This document shows, piece after piece, positions 35,296 through 45,167 of a stretch of 64,000 bases of DNA. Source of the stretch: Staphylococcus hyicus. Its GTDB lineage: Bacteria > Bacillota > Bacilli > Staphylococcales > Staphylococcaceae. The number at the start of each line of letters is the position of its first letter. Within the stretch, counting starts at the first letter, position 1. The notes below the pieces were generated by a model. That model had not been told where the DNA came from and made no database searches. It saw only the letters and a program-made list of their open reading frames with translations. The stretch is taken from NCBI RefSeq assembly GCF_000816085.1, contig NZ_CP008747.1:2108001-2172000 (forward strand), given 5' to 3'. The translations under genes and the position numbers were made by a program.

Positions 35296-36297
35296 TTAAA
35301 TAAAGAGGTTTAAAATGAAATAGAATATAGCTGCAATAATTGCAGTAATCGGTAAGGTAATCACCCATGTCACAATCATGCGTTTTGCTGTATTCCAATG
35401 CACACCTTTAATTCTATTAGCTGAGCCTACACCTAAAATAGATGAGGATACAACGTGTGTCGTTGAGAGTGGAAAGTGAAGATAAGATGCTGTGAAAATT
35501 GTCAATGCAGAAGAAAGGTCTGCAGCTGCACCATTGGCAGGACGAATTTTCATAATGTTTCCACCGACTGTTTTAATAATACGCCAACCACCAACTGCGG
35601 TTCCGAGCCCCATTGCTGCAGCACATGAAATTTTAACCCATAATGCAGGCTCTACGTCTGATTGAAGATTGGCTACGATCAATGCCATCGTAATAATCCC
35701 CATTGACTTTTGAGCATCATTTGTACCGTGAGAAAAAGATTGCAGCGCTGCTGTAAAAATTTGGAAAAATCGGAAGTTTTGATTCGTTCGTGCAAGATTC
35801 GCATTTTTAAACACTTTTTTTACAATTGAATAAATCGTAAACCCGACGATAAAAGCGATGACTGGTGATAATAATAATACTAAAACGATTTTCGTAAACC
35901 CTTGAAAGTGTAAAATACTAAATGAACCTGCTGAAGCAACCGCTGATCCAGCGATTGCCCCAATTAGCGCGTGAGACGACGAACTAGGAATCCCAAAATA
36001 CCATGTTACCAAGTTCCAAACAATTGCCGCCAAAATCGCTGCTAACACTACAACTAATCCATTGTGAATTGTGAATGGATCAACAATATCTTTCGTAATC
36101 GTAGTTGCTACACCCGTAAAAGTTAAGGCACCAATAAAGTTCATAATTGCCGCTAATAAAATCGCATGTCTTGGCGTTAATGCACGCGTAGAAACTGCAG
36201 TGGCTACAGCATTAGCGGTGTCATGAAAGCCATTAATAAAATCAAACACTAGTGAAAATATGACAATAGCCACCGTTATCAGCACTAAAAATTCCAT
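35296..36297 (-). CDS. pitA: Low-affinity inorganic phosphate transporter
   Basis: 333 aa Pit/PiT-family symporter with about ten helices. Both signature repeats are present: GFHDTANAVATAVSTRAL near residue 22 and SHGTNDAQKSMGI near 193. It imports phosphate (as metal-phosphate) with protons. It starts 14 bp after the DUF47 gene, giving the standard two-gene operon. The IS3 element is inserted 80 bp beyond its stop. Confidence 0.92.
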   Translation of the reverse strand: MEFLVLITVAIVIFSLVFDFINGFHDTANAVATAVSTRALTPRHAILLAAIMNFIGALTFTGVATTITKDIVDPFTIHNGLVVVLAAILAAIVWNLVTWYFGIPSSSSHALIGAIAGSAVASAGSFSILHFQGFTKIVLVLLLSPVIAFIVGFTIYSIVKKVFKNANLARTNQNFRFFQIFTAALQSFSHGTNDAQKSMGIITMALIVANLQSDVEPALWVKISCAAAMGLGTAVGGWRIIKTVGGNIMKIRPANGAAADLSSALTIFTASYLHFPLSTTHVVSSSILGVGSANRIKGVHWNTAKRMIVTWVITLPITAIIAAIFYFILNLFI

Positions 36298-36311
36298 AAG
36301 ATAGATACTCC

Positions 36312-36929
36312 TTAGCTATTTTTCATGATTATTGTTTCAAAATTGTTCGCTACTGTCTGACAACGGTCAGCAATATTTTCTAAACTTTCATAGATGTCTT
36401 TAATTTTAATTAAAGTAACAGGATCTGTTTCGCTATTAAAGATATGTTTAATTGATTGACGTAAAATACCATCACAATTTGTTTCAAATTCTTTAATATT
36501 AATTGAATGTACACGCATGTGAGATAGCTTTTTCTCTGACATTAATCCAATGGCTAATTTCATTTCTCCAATGGCTTTTTGGATATTTTCTACAAATTCG
36601 GCCATAAACTCATCTGTGTATTCAATTGAATACATTTCAAACATTGCAGATGTTTCCTCCATTGCATCTAAAACATCATCAATTGCATTACATAATGACA
36701 TAATATCTTCACGCTCAATTGGTGTGATGAAAGTTTGATTTAAATCCGTAATAACTTGGTGCATTAAATCGTCACCATGAGACTCATACGTTTTGATATT
36801 ATCTGCATATGTACGTAGGTCTAAATGAGTGTTGAAATCCATTTTACCGAATTCTACAGCAGCGCGATCAAGGTTATAAATCATATCCTCTAAGCGCTCC
36901 ATAAACTTATCCTTTTTTTTCCTAATCAT
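36312..36929 (-). CDS. DUF47 family Pit accessory protein
   Basis: 205 aa helical cytoplasmic protein of the PhoU-like DUF47 group (KKKDKFMERLEDMIYNLDRAA start; IYESLENIADRCQTVANNFE end). It is found with Pit transporters and thought to modulate them. The ATG at 36929 is chosen for the GGAGG 7 bp upstream; in-frame codons further up have no ribosome site. First gene of the pit operon. Confidence 0.85.
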   Translation of the reverse strand: MIRKKKDKFMERLEDMIYNLDRAAVEFGKMDFNTHLDLRTYADNIKTYESHGDDLMHQVITDLNQTFITPIEREDIMSLCNAIDDVLDAMEETSAMFEMYSIEYTDEFMAEFVENIQKAIGEMKLAIGLMSEKKLSHMRVHSINIKEFETNCDGILRQSIKHIFNSETDPVTLIKIKDIYESLENIADRCQTVANNFETIIMKNS

Positions 36930-37716
36930 TTGAAATCCTCCGTTCAACTGTCGTCCTATCCCATTTGTAAATACATTGTTTATTTTATTATAAATCAATG
37001 TTAAATCTTTGTTAACTTTTTTAGTGAAACTCCCCATCTTAATCTTTTAAGTGAAAGAAATGATTGAAACGATACGTTTTCACTAAAATTTCATAATCCT
37101 ATTTGAAAATAGCATAAATTTTACATATCTACAATTAAATTTACAAAACCTTAACATTTCTAATTTATTATCGCCTTAATTTCGTGACATGCCTACCATT
37201 TGAAGCAAACTTTCGTAAAATTTTCACATTAAGGATGCTTGCGTTGCTACTTTAACCCTCTTAATTGAAGACAATCTATCCTAATACAAAAATTTCATTA
37301 TCAAATATGAATGAATCGATTATAGTTATAACCAAATGTATAGTTGATAACAAAAAGTTATCAAAACACCAAAAGTTGTAATGATGAATAGCCCCTTGAC
37401 TTCTCTTTTTTACCCTTCTCCTTGTTTGAAAATGTCAAATTGAGCATGACCGATATACAAGTGTTTTACCAATGAAACAAAAAACCTTTGACAATCCAAC
37501 TCGGATTTCAAAGGTTATAACTATGTTTAATCATCGTTTAAATGCGTTACACATTACTTATAGGTTTTCAATTGGCGTATGCACATTAAAAACCATTTGT
37601 ATTTTTGCAGAATGCTTTTAATAAATGTATGAAAAAACGCTACAACCTAATGACTAAAACTTATGTTTACTAGCATCTTTTCAATAGAATAAGCGTAGAT
37701 GCCACCGCACCTAAAT
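36930..37716. other. Gene-free region between pit operon and NAD(P)-binding protein
   Basis: 787 bp, very AT-rich, no credible ORF. It should hold the pit operon promoter near 36930-37100. The only clear element is the minus-strand terminator at 37478-37516, about 200 bp beyond the stop of the gene at 37717, which implies a long 3' UTR or an unseen short transcript. Confidence 0.5.
37478..37516 (-). terminator. Intrinsic terminator, minus strand
   Basis: AACCTTTGA (37483-37491) pairs with TCAAAGGTT (37508-37516), with an inner AATCC/GGATT stem; on the minus strand T6 follows. Confidence 0.8.
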
Positions 37717-38649
37717 TTATGACTTATCATCATTTTTTGTGTAACTTATAGGCTCACCGTTCATTTGTCGGTGTTGGAGGGTTTGAATACGACACTTCGA
37801 ATCAAACCCTCGAATGAGCATTTGATAAAACGGCACCTGTATCATATAAGCAATGGGCCAAAATGCGCGCGGGATATAGTCGAATAAATGGACAATAATC
37901 CAATTGAATTGTGGAATATATCTAAATTCAACACACGCGCGTTTCCCTTCTTTTGTATAAGAAATCGAACTGTCTATCGCCACAAGTCGATAGTAGTGAT
38001 GATCAATGCGTTCAAGTTCAAATTCAAACAATAATTTGTTATTTTTCTTTTTGTAAAACTTAAAACAATTTCCTTCTCTAACGATTTTGGCGCGTGTGCC
38101 GGTTGTTTGTGATAACCAATGTGCCATTTCATCAATAAATGTTTCCATATCCCAGTGTGGCGGTTTTGGAATATGATGTGCAATCCGAATATCATCATAT
38201 TTCGCCGCTTGAAACTCCACCGATATATGTGGTCTATTGATGCGTTTACTTGTCGGACGAACGTGTACCCCATGTGATTGTAATTGTGTGATGGTTTCTT
38301 GATCAAATTTACTACCGCGCACATATAGTATTTCATGCACATGACAAATTTTTGCAGCTCTAGCAAAATTATCTGCTGCGATAATATTGAGCTCTTTCGC
38401 AAGGGCGCGCGTCATTTTGGCTGAATGCTTTGTAGGATCAATAAAAAATACCGCAATATCGATCTCTTCCATCGCTTTTTTTACATCATAGTAATTATAA
38501 ATATCTCCTTTGATCCAATTAACATGTTGCTGAGAATGCTTTTTGGGATATTTAGACATTGTATAAACATCATAATCGGGTGTTAATGCTTCGATTAAAG
38601 ATTTACCAATTGTACCTGTGCCGCCTGCAAGTAAAATTTTGAGTCGCAT
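37717..38649 (-). CDS. NAD(P)-binding protein, SDR/NmrA-like
   Basis: 310 aa. A Rossmann nucleotide-binding motif AGGTGTIGKSL lies near residue 9, and the first ~135 residues resemble NAD-dependent epimerase/NmrA domains; the C-terminal half (EFELERIDHHYYRLVAIDSS) has a different, unassigned fold. The ATG at 38649 has AAGGGGC 6 bp upstream. Function unknown. Confidence 0.7.
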   Translation of the reverse strand: MRLKILLAGGTGTIGKSLIEALTPDYDVYTMSKYPKKHSQQHVNWIKGDIYNYYDVKKAMEEIDIAVFFIDPTKHSAKMTRALAKELNIIAADNFARAAKICHVHEILYVRGSKFDQETITQLQSHGVHVRPTSKRINRPHISVEFQAAKYDDIRIAHHIPKPPHWDMETFIDEMAHWLSQTTGTRAKIVREGNCFKFYKKKNNKLLFEFELERIDHHYYRLVAIDSSISYTKEGKRACVEFRYIPQFNWIIVHLFDYIPRAFWPIAYMIQVPFYQMLIRGFDSKCRIQTLQHRQMNGEPISYTKNDDKS

Positions 38650-38762
38650 AGTGTTGCCCCTTTCTAATAACTTCCTATACATGGTAAAGTACGCTACAAT
38701 AAATGATGGTATCTTATTCCCTTTTAATGGGACGTTAATTTATAAAAAATGGAGTTGAAAGC

Positions 38763-39269
38763 ATGTCTTTAAACATTAGAGAAATTAGTATAAACGACGT
38801 AGAAGCTTTTACCACTTTAATGCAAAAGGTATATGATGAATCAGACTTCATGCTATACGATCCTGGCGAGTATGTACCTTCTTTAGAATATGCCATTTCA
38901 AACCTTGAAGAAGTCATCACTTCTCCTCATTTAGCTATTCTTGTAGCCGAAAAAAGTGACATGCTGGTAGGCTATATTACCATTGTCTCAAAAAAACTCC
39001 ATCGTATTGAGCATAAAGCAAGAATTTCTATGGGTGTCTTAAATCAAGAACAAGGCTTCGGTATCGGTCAAGCACTTTTAGATGCATGTAAAAAATGGTG
39101 TCGCGATCATCAAATGACACGTATTGAATTAACAGTTGTAACCGAAAATTCAAGTGCAATTCGACTGTATAAACGCGCAGGATTTAAAGTAGAGGGTGAA
39201 ATGCAACATACCCTTAAGATTGACAATCGTTATTTTAATGAATATATGATGGCATACATCGTCCATTAA
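38763..39269 (+). CDS. GNAT acetyltransferase
   Basis: 168 aa. The acetyl-CoA motif QGFGIGQALLDACKKWC and the C-terminal NSSAIRLYKRAGFKVEGE are typical of RimI/PhnO-like GNATs. The SD is weak (GGAGTTG about 8 bp upstream). Substrate unknown. It is the third or fourth small GNAT gene in the window and is not linked to the others. Confidence 0.8.
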   Translation: MSLNIREISINDVEAFTTLMQKVYDESDFMLYDPGEYVPSLEYAISNLEEVITSPHLAILVAEKSDMLVGYITIVSKKLHRIEHKARISMGVLNQEQGFGIGQALLDACKKWCRDHQMTRIELTVVTENSSAIRLYKRAGFKVEGEMQHTLKIDNRYFNEYMMAYIVH

Positions 39270-39361
39270 GTCGTCTTTATTTTAACATTGGATGATTAAA
39301 ATACCCACCTATAAAAGTCACCCTACTTTATCTACAATTTGCCATTGGATAGTCATTCAAT

Positions 39362-39406
39362 AAGCCCTCGAAATTCATCACATGAGACATGAATTTCAAG
39401 GGCTTT
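39362..39406. terminator. Bidirectional terminator
   Basis: AAGCCCT...GAAATTCAT pairs with ATGAATTTC...AGGGCTT (39362-39377 with 39389-39405), one bulge, between convergent genes. Confidence 0.8.
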
Positions 39407-39463
39407 ATTTTAATGACTGTCAAATGAGATGACTTTTCCCATCCACATGCTACATGACTCTCA

Positions 39464-40501
39464 TTAAGGCATTTCTTCATATGGATTTAAATTAATATCC
39501 GTTTGTGGCGCTTCATCAATATCTGATTTTAAATTTTGTTGCGTCGTATTTCTACTTAAAAAACTTAATACTCTACGAATATTTTCACGTGATTCTGGTT
39601 TTTCTAAATGAAATTGATATTGATGTTTTAAATGATGCGAATGATTATAAAACAAGGTATCTACTGGAACCTGCTGTGCTTTTAAGGCATGTGAAAAAGA
39701 ATCGTTTTGTGAGCGAAATGGATCAGCATCGCCTACTGAGAGATAAGTTGAAGGAAATTTTGATGTGATTTGTCGCTCTGTTGACATCTGATTGATTGTT
39801 TTCGTATTATTTTCCCAATCTTTTGCCCCAGTATAGCTCCGCATAAATAAATCTATTCGTGGAAATTCTGTTTCACGAACTGTATGCATATTATAAAAGC
39901 CGCCGAAAAAAATCGCTGCTTTGATATGATTAGGCGTCACTTGTTGCTTAAATCCCATCGCATTTCTTAGTTCATCGTTTGTTTGAATTGCCGTAAACTG
40001 ACTATTAATTTGAGCACCAGCTGAATCACCACCGAATATGACTTGATTCATATCTACTGGCAATTTATGTTTATTGGCTTTAATAAAATCAACGGCTTTG
40101 TCCATTTGAATGAGTGGTGTTGGATACTGGTATTCAGGTGCTAATGCATAGTTCACATTGACAACCACATACCCACGCTCAACAATATTTGCGAGCAAGG
40201 GGTTTTTATACTGTTTATCCCCTGCAATAAAGCCACCCCCATGAGCCCAAAATATAACTGGTAGTTTTTCATTTGCACTAATATTTTTTGGCATTAAAAT
40301 ATCTAACTGACTATTAGGCAAACTTCTCATATAGGTGATATCGGTGAGTGCCGTGACATTATGATTTTGAATGGCTACTTTCTTCTTGTGTGAAGCATCT
40401 TGTGATTTTTTTGTCTCCAAAAAATAGCCGACAATTAAGCCGGCTATGACGAGTAAGATGATACATGCAATCACAAGCCAACGCATTTTACGATTTTTCA
40501 T
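39464..40501 (-). CDS. Membrane-anchored alpha/beta-hydrolase esterase
   Basis: 345 aa. One N-terminal membrane helix (residues 7-28) anchors an extracytoplasmic hydrolase of the hormone-sensitive-lipase type: oxyanion motif HGGGFIAGD, nucleophile elbow GGDSAGA, an acidic residue in VGDADPF, and His in NHSHHLKHQ. It probably cleaves short-chain esters. The C-terminal ~30 residues after the catalytic His are acidic and likely disordered. Monocistronic. Confidence 0.8.
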   Translation of the reverse strand: MKNRKMRWLVIACIILLVIAGLIVGYFLETKKSQDASHKKKVAIQNHNVTALTDITYMRSLPNSQLDILMPKNISANEKLPVIFWAHGGGFIAGDKQYKNPLLANIVERGYVVVNVNYALAPEYQYPTPLIQMDKAVDFIKANKHKLPVDMNQVIFGGDSAGAQINSQFTAIQTNDELRNAMGFKQQVTPNHIKAAIFFGGFYNMHTVRETEFPRIDLFMRSYTGAKDWENNTKTINQMSTERQITSKFPSTYLSVGDADPFRSQNDSFSHALKAQQVPVDTLFYNHSHHLKHQYQFHLEKPESRENIRRVLSFLSRNTTQQNLKSDIDEAPQTDINLNPYEEMP

Positions 40502-40543
40502 AACAATCTTCCCTTTCGGAAAAATTTTATCATACCTTATGAA

Positions 40544-41611
40544 TTAAGCAATGTATTTCTTATCTTGAGATTTTCTATAGAAATATTTTACCATTACAGC
40601 AATGACTATAAACAAACCAATGACACCCATCATCGGATAAACAAATGCGATAAGTCCCTCAAATCCTACAAAACTTAACGCATATGCCACAGGCATAATA
40701 ATGCTAATCATTACATAATATTTTTTAGTGTAAGGTTTAGTAAAACGTGCTGCGAACGAATACGATAGACCTAAAATCGTATTATACATTACCGCAAGCA
40801 TCACGATTGAAAATACAAATGTTAAAACAGGTGAAATTTGGCCTGCTAAAACAAGTGTTGGTATCGCTGAATCTTTAATGCTTGGATATTCAGATTGCAA
40901 CGCAAAATTGATTAATCCAAGTAAGATCAGGTATACCACACCACCAACAAGACCTCCTAAACCAGATACTTTACGTTTAGAAGCGTCGCCACCAATTGCT
41001 ACAAGTGTACTAAAACCAACTGCAAATGCTAAACCACCGTAATTAAAACCATTCCATATTCCTTGAATTAAGCTTGGTTTTTCAACGACACTATTGATTT
41101 CTGAAAAACCAATAGAGCCTTTAAATAAATACGTGGCAGCTATAATAACGACTAAAATAATCAATATTGGTGTTACAACACCTAAAGCTCCTACAATTTT
41201 ATTGAAGTCCATCAACAATGTTAGAAATACGAGAATACACATTATTAATGCGCCTAACCATACTGGCACACCATAACTTTCAAAAAATGTGGATCCTGCA
41301 CCAGCAATCATTGTTATTGTTACTGCATAAAGCGATAAAATTAAAATATAATCAATTATCAATCCTAACTTTCTGCCGAACAGATATTCTAGTGTGGATT
41401 CGTGATTGTTCGCATCAAAGGCTGTACCGATTTTGGCTACCTGGCGACCAATAAATGTTAAAATGAGCCCTGAGATAATCACTCCAATATAAGAATAAAC
41501 GCCGTACATACTAAAGAATTGTTTTACTTCTTGACCTGTCGAAAAACCTGCACCTACGACTACGCCAACGTAAGCAAAAGCAATTTTAATTGCTTCAGAA
41601 TATTTGTGCAT
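40544..41611 (-). CDS. YkvI-family membrane transporter
   Basis: 355 aa with about ten membrane helices and the APC-superfamily-like N-terminus FAYVGVVVGAGFSTGQEVKQFF. YkvI proteins resemble amino acid or ion symporters but their substrate is unproved. The ATG at 41611 is favoured by GGAGG 9 bp upstream; an ATG 8 codons earlier lies in front of that ribosome site. Confidence 0.75.
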   Translation of the reverse strand: MHKYSEAIKIAFAYVGVVVGAGFSTGQEVKQFFSMYGVYSYIGVIISGLILTFIGRQVAKIGTAFDANNHESTLEYLFGRKLGLIIDYILILSLYAVTITMIAGAGSTFFESYGVPVWLGALIMCILVFLTLLMDFNKIVGALGVVTPILIILVVIIAATYLFKGSIGFSEINSVVEKPSLIQGIWNGFNYGGLAFAVGFSTLVAIGGDASKRKVSGLGGLVGGVVYLILLGLINFALQSEYPSIKDSAIPTLVLAGQISPVLTFVFSIVMLAVMYNTILGLSYSFAARFTKPYTKKYYVMISIIMPVAYALSFVGFEGLIAFVYPMMGVIGLFIVIAVMVKYFYRKSQDKKYIA

Positions 41612-41692
41612 CTGTTTTGACCTCCTCATTTGCAAAACACGTTAAACATTAAACCACATTATACGTTTTATTTCAAATGAACAGAGCCAAAT

Positions 41693-41725
41693 AAAAACGC
41701 TGTAGCCCTTGAAGCTACAGCGTTT
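41693..41725 (-). terminator. Terminator of the DHA2 efflux gene
   Basis: AAACGCTGTAGC (41695-41706) pairs perfectly with GCTACAGCGTTT (41714-41725); on the minus strand a T-rich run follows. It lies about 125 bp past the stop at 41852. Confidence 0.8.
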
Positions 41726-41851
41726 ATTGATATAATAAAATGATTTTCAACAATGTAAATATACAAATCACTGTATAATAAAAATGATTTAACTATAAAA
41801 CACGAATATATATACATATTTCAATTCCATCAATTTAAATATTGAAGTTTA

Positions 41852-43291
41852 TTAAGACTTTTCAGCAGTTAAATTCAAATTTTTTCTTTCTTTTGACGCA
41901 TTCGTCAAAGTCCAAGCAATAAATAGAGCAATAACAAGCAGTGCAAGAGCGACATCATACGCTATATGCATGCCTAAAGTCATCGCTTCATCTTTAATAG
42001 CTTTCGTAACATTAGACTGACCCGCTACTTTCACATTTTGAACACCCGTAACAATTCCCACAAAAATCGCGATGCCTGTTGCACCTGCTACGGGTTGTAA
42101 TACGTTAAATATTGCTGTACCATGTGGATATTTTTCTTTCGGTAATGCATTCAAACCATTCGTGCTTGCCGGCATCATGATGGCAGCAATGCCAATCATT
42201 AAAATGATATAAGCAAACACAAATGTTAATACAGACAATCCAGGGTGAATCGTTGTATAAAATCCAGCCACAGCTAGTAATAACATCAAACCAGGTACCA
42301 CTAATTTACGCGGTCCGTATTTATCAAATAATCCTCCCATAAATGGAGAAAGGATTCCATTTAAAATGGCTCCTGGAAGTAAAATCAATCCTGCAATTTT
42401 AGCAGAAAAGCCCATTGGTCCCTGTAAATACATAGGCATGACGATTTCAGATGCAAACATCGTCATAATAACAATGACAAAAATAATCATCCCTTTCGTA
42501 TAGTTATGATATTGTAATACTCTAAAATCAAGAATGGGTTCTTCCAATAGATATTGGCGTCGTATAAAGCATACAACACATATCAATCCTACAATTAATG
42601 GAATAAAAATAATTGGATTTAAAAGTGCGCCTTCTGTTGACCCCATTTTTGAAACACTAAAAATGACAGCAGTAATCCCTAGCGTTGACAATACCACCGA
42701 CCACACATCGATTTTAGGACGTGTCACTTCCCCAACATTTTTTAAGAAGATAACAGCAAATATAAACGTAAAGAGCATAAATGGCACAACGCTAAAAAAA
42801 AGCCAACGCCAACCGAGATAATCAACAATAAACCCAGATAATGTCGGTCCTAAGGCTGGTGCAAACATAATGACAAACCCGAATGTGCCCATTACTTTCC
42901 CACGTACAGATTCATCAAATAAGAGTAACATTGCATTCATAATGAGTGGAATCATTAACCCTGTACCTATGGCTTGCACCATTCTTCCAGTTAACAACAA
43001 TGGAAAATTCATAGCTGTACCGGCTATTAAAGATCCGATTGTAAAAATAGCAATCAATCCTAAAAACAGCCGTCTTGTCGAAAACCATTGAATGATTAAC
43101 GCTGACAATGGGGAGACAATTCCCATTATCATCATGAAACCACTAGCCATCCATTGAACGGTTGTTCGAGAAATGTCGAAATAATTCATTAATTCCTGAA
43201 GCGCAATATTTAATAATGTTTCATTCAAAATCATAAAAAATGCCCCGATTAAAAAGACAATCATAATGATACGTGAGTGATTGTTTTCCAT
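41852..43291 (-). CDS. MFS multidrug transporter, DHA2 (14-helix) type
   Basis: 479 aa with about 14 predicted helices, similar in layout to LmrS/EmrB-type pumps. Motif C occurs as FAPALGPTLSGFIVD and helix 1 opens with LIGAFFMILNETLLNIAL. It is a proton-driven efflux pump; the drug range is unknown. The ATG at 43291 has AGGGGGGG 5 bp upstream; the longer frame has no ribosome site. Confidence 0.85.
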   Translation of the reverse strand: MENNHSRIIMIVFLIGAFFMILNETLLNIALQELMNYFDISRTTVQWMASGFMMIMGIVSPLSALIIQWFSTRRLFLGLIAIFTIGSLIAGTAMNFPLLLTGRMVQAIGTGLMIPLIMNAMLLLFDESVRGKVMGTFGFVIMFAPALGPTLSGFIVDYLGWRWLFFSVVPFMLFTFIFAVIFLKNVGEVTRPKIDVWSVVLSTLGITAVIFSVSKMGSTEGALLNPIIFIPLIVGLICVVCFIRRQYLLEEPILDFRVLQYHNYTKGMIIFVIVIMTMFASEIVMPMYLQGPMGFSAKIAGLILLPGAILNGILSPFMGGLFDKYGPRKLVVPGLMLLLAVAGFYTTIHPGLSVLTFVFAYIILMIGIAAIMMPASTNGLNALPKEKYPHGTAIFNVLQPVAGATGIAIFVGIVTGVQNVKVAGQSNVTKAIKDEAMTLGMHIAYDVALALLVIALFIAWTLTNASKERKNLNLTAEKS

Positions 43292-43421
43292 ACACTCCCC
43301 CCCTTTTTGAGATAACTTGCACATTATACATGACATATTGTGCAAAATAAAGCGCAATAACTCAAAAATGCCATCATATTATCTTTTAAAGCATAGTCTC
43401 GTATAATTTTAGATATAAAAA

Positions 43422-43452
43422 CTGCCCACATAGCAACTGGCTTTGTGGGCAG
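43422..43452 (-). terminator. Terminator of the 166-aa gene
   Basis: CTGCCCACA (43422-43430) pairs with TGTGGGCAG (43444-43452); on the minus strand TTTTTATAT follows. 34 bp past the stop at 43486. Confidence 0.85.
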
Positions 43453-43485
43453 ATCAATCATGTAATAACGTTCCTATTAAAAAAT

Positions 43486-43986
43486 TTATTTTGCATCTTT
43501 ATAATGACTCAAATCGCCAATATCTACAACGACTTGATCCATGCGTTTCGCTGTTTCTTTCAATACATTACGCGCTACTTTGTTTTCAGGGTCAATTTTT
43601 AATATTTGTTTTGCAATATCAAAAGCTTTCTTATCCGAAATGACTGGTTCAGGAATCGCATGAAGTAATAACATTTGAAGTAAGCTTTTAACTTCTTTTC
43701 CTTCAGTCAAAGTAATTGATGACTTGGCATGATAGTAGGCTGCATCTAGTGCACCTGGTACATCACTTAGAGGATATACAAGGAGTAAAAACGCAAGGTC
43801 ATGAATTTCTGACGTTTCTTCTTGTTTAATCATATCTAGAAGACACGTATAATACATTACACTTTCGTCTTCATGCGCACTTGAAATATACGCTTCTTCA
43901 AAAGCTAAGAAATCAGTCGCGGACATTAAGCTCTTAACAGCTGAAAATTCACCGTTCAACACATGTTTTTGAATTAATTGTTGCAT
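43486..43986 (-). CDS. Conserved hypothetical protein (helical repeat-like)
   Basis: 166 aa, entirely helical in character, no membrane segment, acidic. The Ala/Leu-rich pairs of helices (for example AFDIAKQILKIDPENKVARNVLKE) look like tetratricopeptide-type repeats, so it may bind another protein. No function known. AGGAGG lies upstream of the ATG. Monocistronic with a strong terminator. Confidence 0.65.
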   Translation of the reverse strand: MQQLIQKHVLNGEFSAVKSLMSATDFLAFEEAYISSAHEDESVMYYTCLLDMIKQEETSEIHDLAFLLLVYPLSDVPGALDAAYYHAKSSITLTEGKEVKSLLQMLLLHAIPEPVISDKKAFDIAKQILKIDPENKVARNVLKETAKRMDQVVVDIGDLSHYKDAK

Positions 43987-44150
43987 CGCTTGTCCTCCTG
44001 AATTTGCACCTCATAATAATTACATTCATTTTAACATAATTTCTATGGAATTGCTTAGAGTTACCTCATTAAATTTTATTTAGAAACAGATAAACACATG
44101 ATACGATGCCACTGTTTCAAGTCATAACACGACGTTTGAATTGTTCAATA

Positions 44151-45167
44151 CTAAACACCACGCACTTTATACATTAAATAGAGAAAATAAGGTGCGCCAA
44201 TAATCGCCACAACAATACCTGCGGGTAAACCATTTGGTTGAACTAAATTTTGACCAACTGTGTCTGATACCACTAAAAGCACCCCACCTATCATCATCGC
44301 AAGTGGTAAAAAGCTCTGATGCCTTGGACCGATCATTGTACGTGCAATATGTGGTGCCATTAATCCGATAAATCCAATTGCCCCTACGATAGATACTGCT
44401 ACTGATGATAATAATACAGCGATAAAAACTAAAAAGAGACGCTCTCGTTTAAGTGATACTCCTAATCCTAACGCAATCGAGTCACTTGTATTTAAAATAT
44501 TAAGTATTTCTGATTTACTTAACACTATTGGAATAACGATAACAAGCCATGGTACAAAAGCATATACAAATGGCCATGTATCCCCCCAGATATTTCCTGC
44601 AAACCATGTCGAAATAAATTCAGATTGACTTCGATCAAAAGAGGAAATTAAAGTTAAGGCACCACCTGAAAGTGCTGCAGACAACCCAACACCTACTAAA
44701 ACCATACTTGTTGGGGATAACCCTTTTTCACCTTCATAGCTAAAATAAAAAATGAAAAGCATAACGACTAATCCACCAAACAAACTGACAATCGGTAACA
44801 TATATACAAAATCTTCAGCATTGATACGTCCAATTGCTATAAATAATGCAATGGCAAAACCGCTTCCCGCATTAATGCCTAAGATGCCAGGTTCAGCAAG
44901 TCCATTCCGTGTGACACTTTGTAATATCGCGCCACTTAGACTTAGTGCTACACCAGCGCATAATGTCACAATTAAACGTGGGATACGAAATTCAAAAAGC
45001 ACAAGTTGATTAGCTGGATTACCTTGTCCGATAATTGATTCCCCTATTTGACGCAGTGTTATAGGAAATTCTCCGGTCGTTAAACTCACAATCATCGAAG
45101 CGATTAAAATGAAACCTGTGACCATTAATGAAAGGCGTCGTTTTTGTTTTACTTTTTGAGCAATCAA
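44151..45167 (-). CDS. fhuG: Ferrichrome/hydroxamate ABC transporter permease FhuG
   Basis: 338 aa FecCD-family permease, about nine or ten helices, with GAILQSVTRNGLAEPGILGINAGSG-type core (residues ~80-104) and the cytoplasmic GAIGFIGLMAPHIAR coupling helix. With FhuB it forms the membrane channel for Fe(III)-hydroxamates. It overlaps the fhuB stop by 4 bp. fhuD, the lipoprotein receptor, is not in this window; in S. aureus it is encoded elsewhere. Confidence 0.92.
   Translation of the reverse strand: MIAQKVKQKRRLSLMVTGFILIASMIVSLTTGEFPITLRQIGESIIGQGNPANQLVLFEFRIPRLIVTLCAGVALSLSGAILQSVTRNGLAEPGILGINAGSGFAIALFIAIGRINAEDFVYMLPIVSLFGGLVVMLFIFYFSYEGEKGLSPTSMVLVGVGLSAALSGGALTLISSFDRSQSEFISTWFAGNIWGDTWPFVYAFVPWLVIVIPIVLSKSEILNILNTSDSIALGLGVSLKRERLFLVFIAVLLSSVAVSIVGAIGFIGLMAPHIARTMIGPRHQSFLPLAMMIGGVLLVVSDTVGQNLVQPNGLPAGIVVAIIGAPYFLYLMYKVRGV

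Noticed and set aside
36930-37100. Pho boxes upstream of the pit operon
   Set aside because: TTAACA-like hexamers occur but not with the regular spacing required, in very AT-rich sequence.
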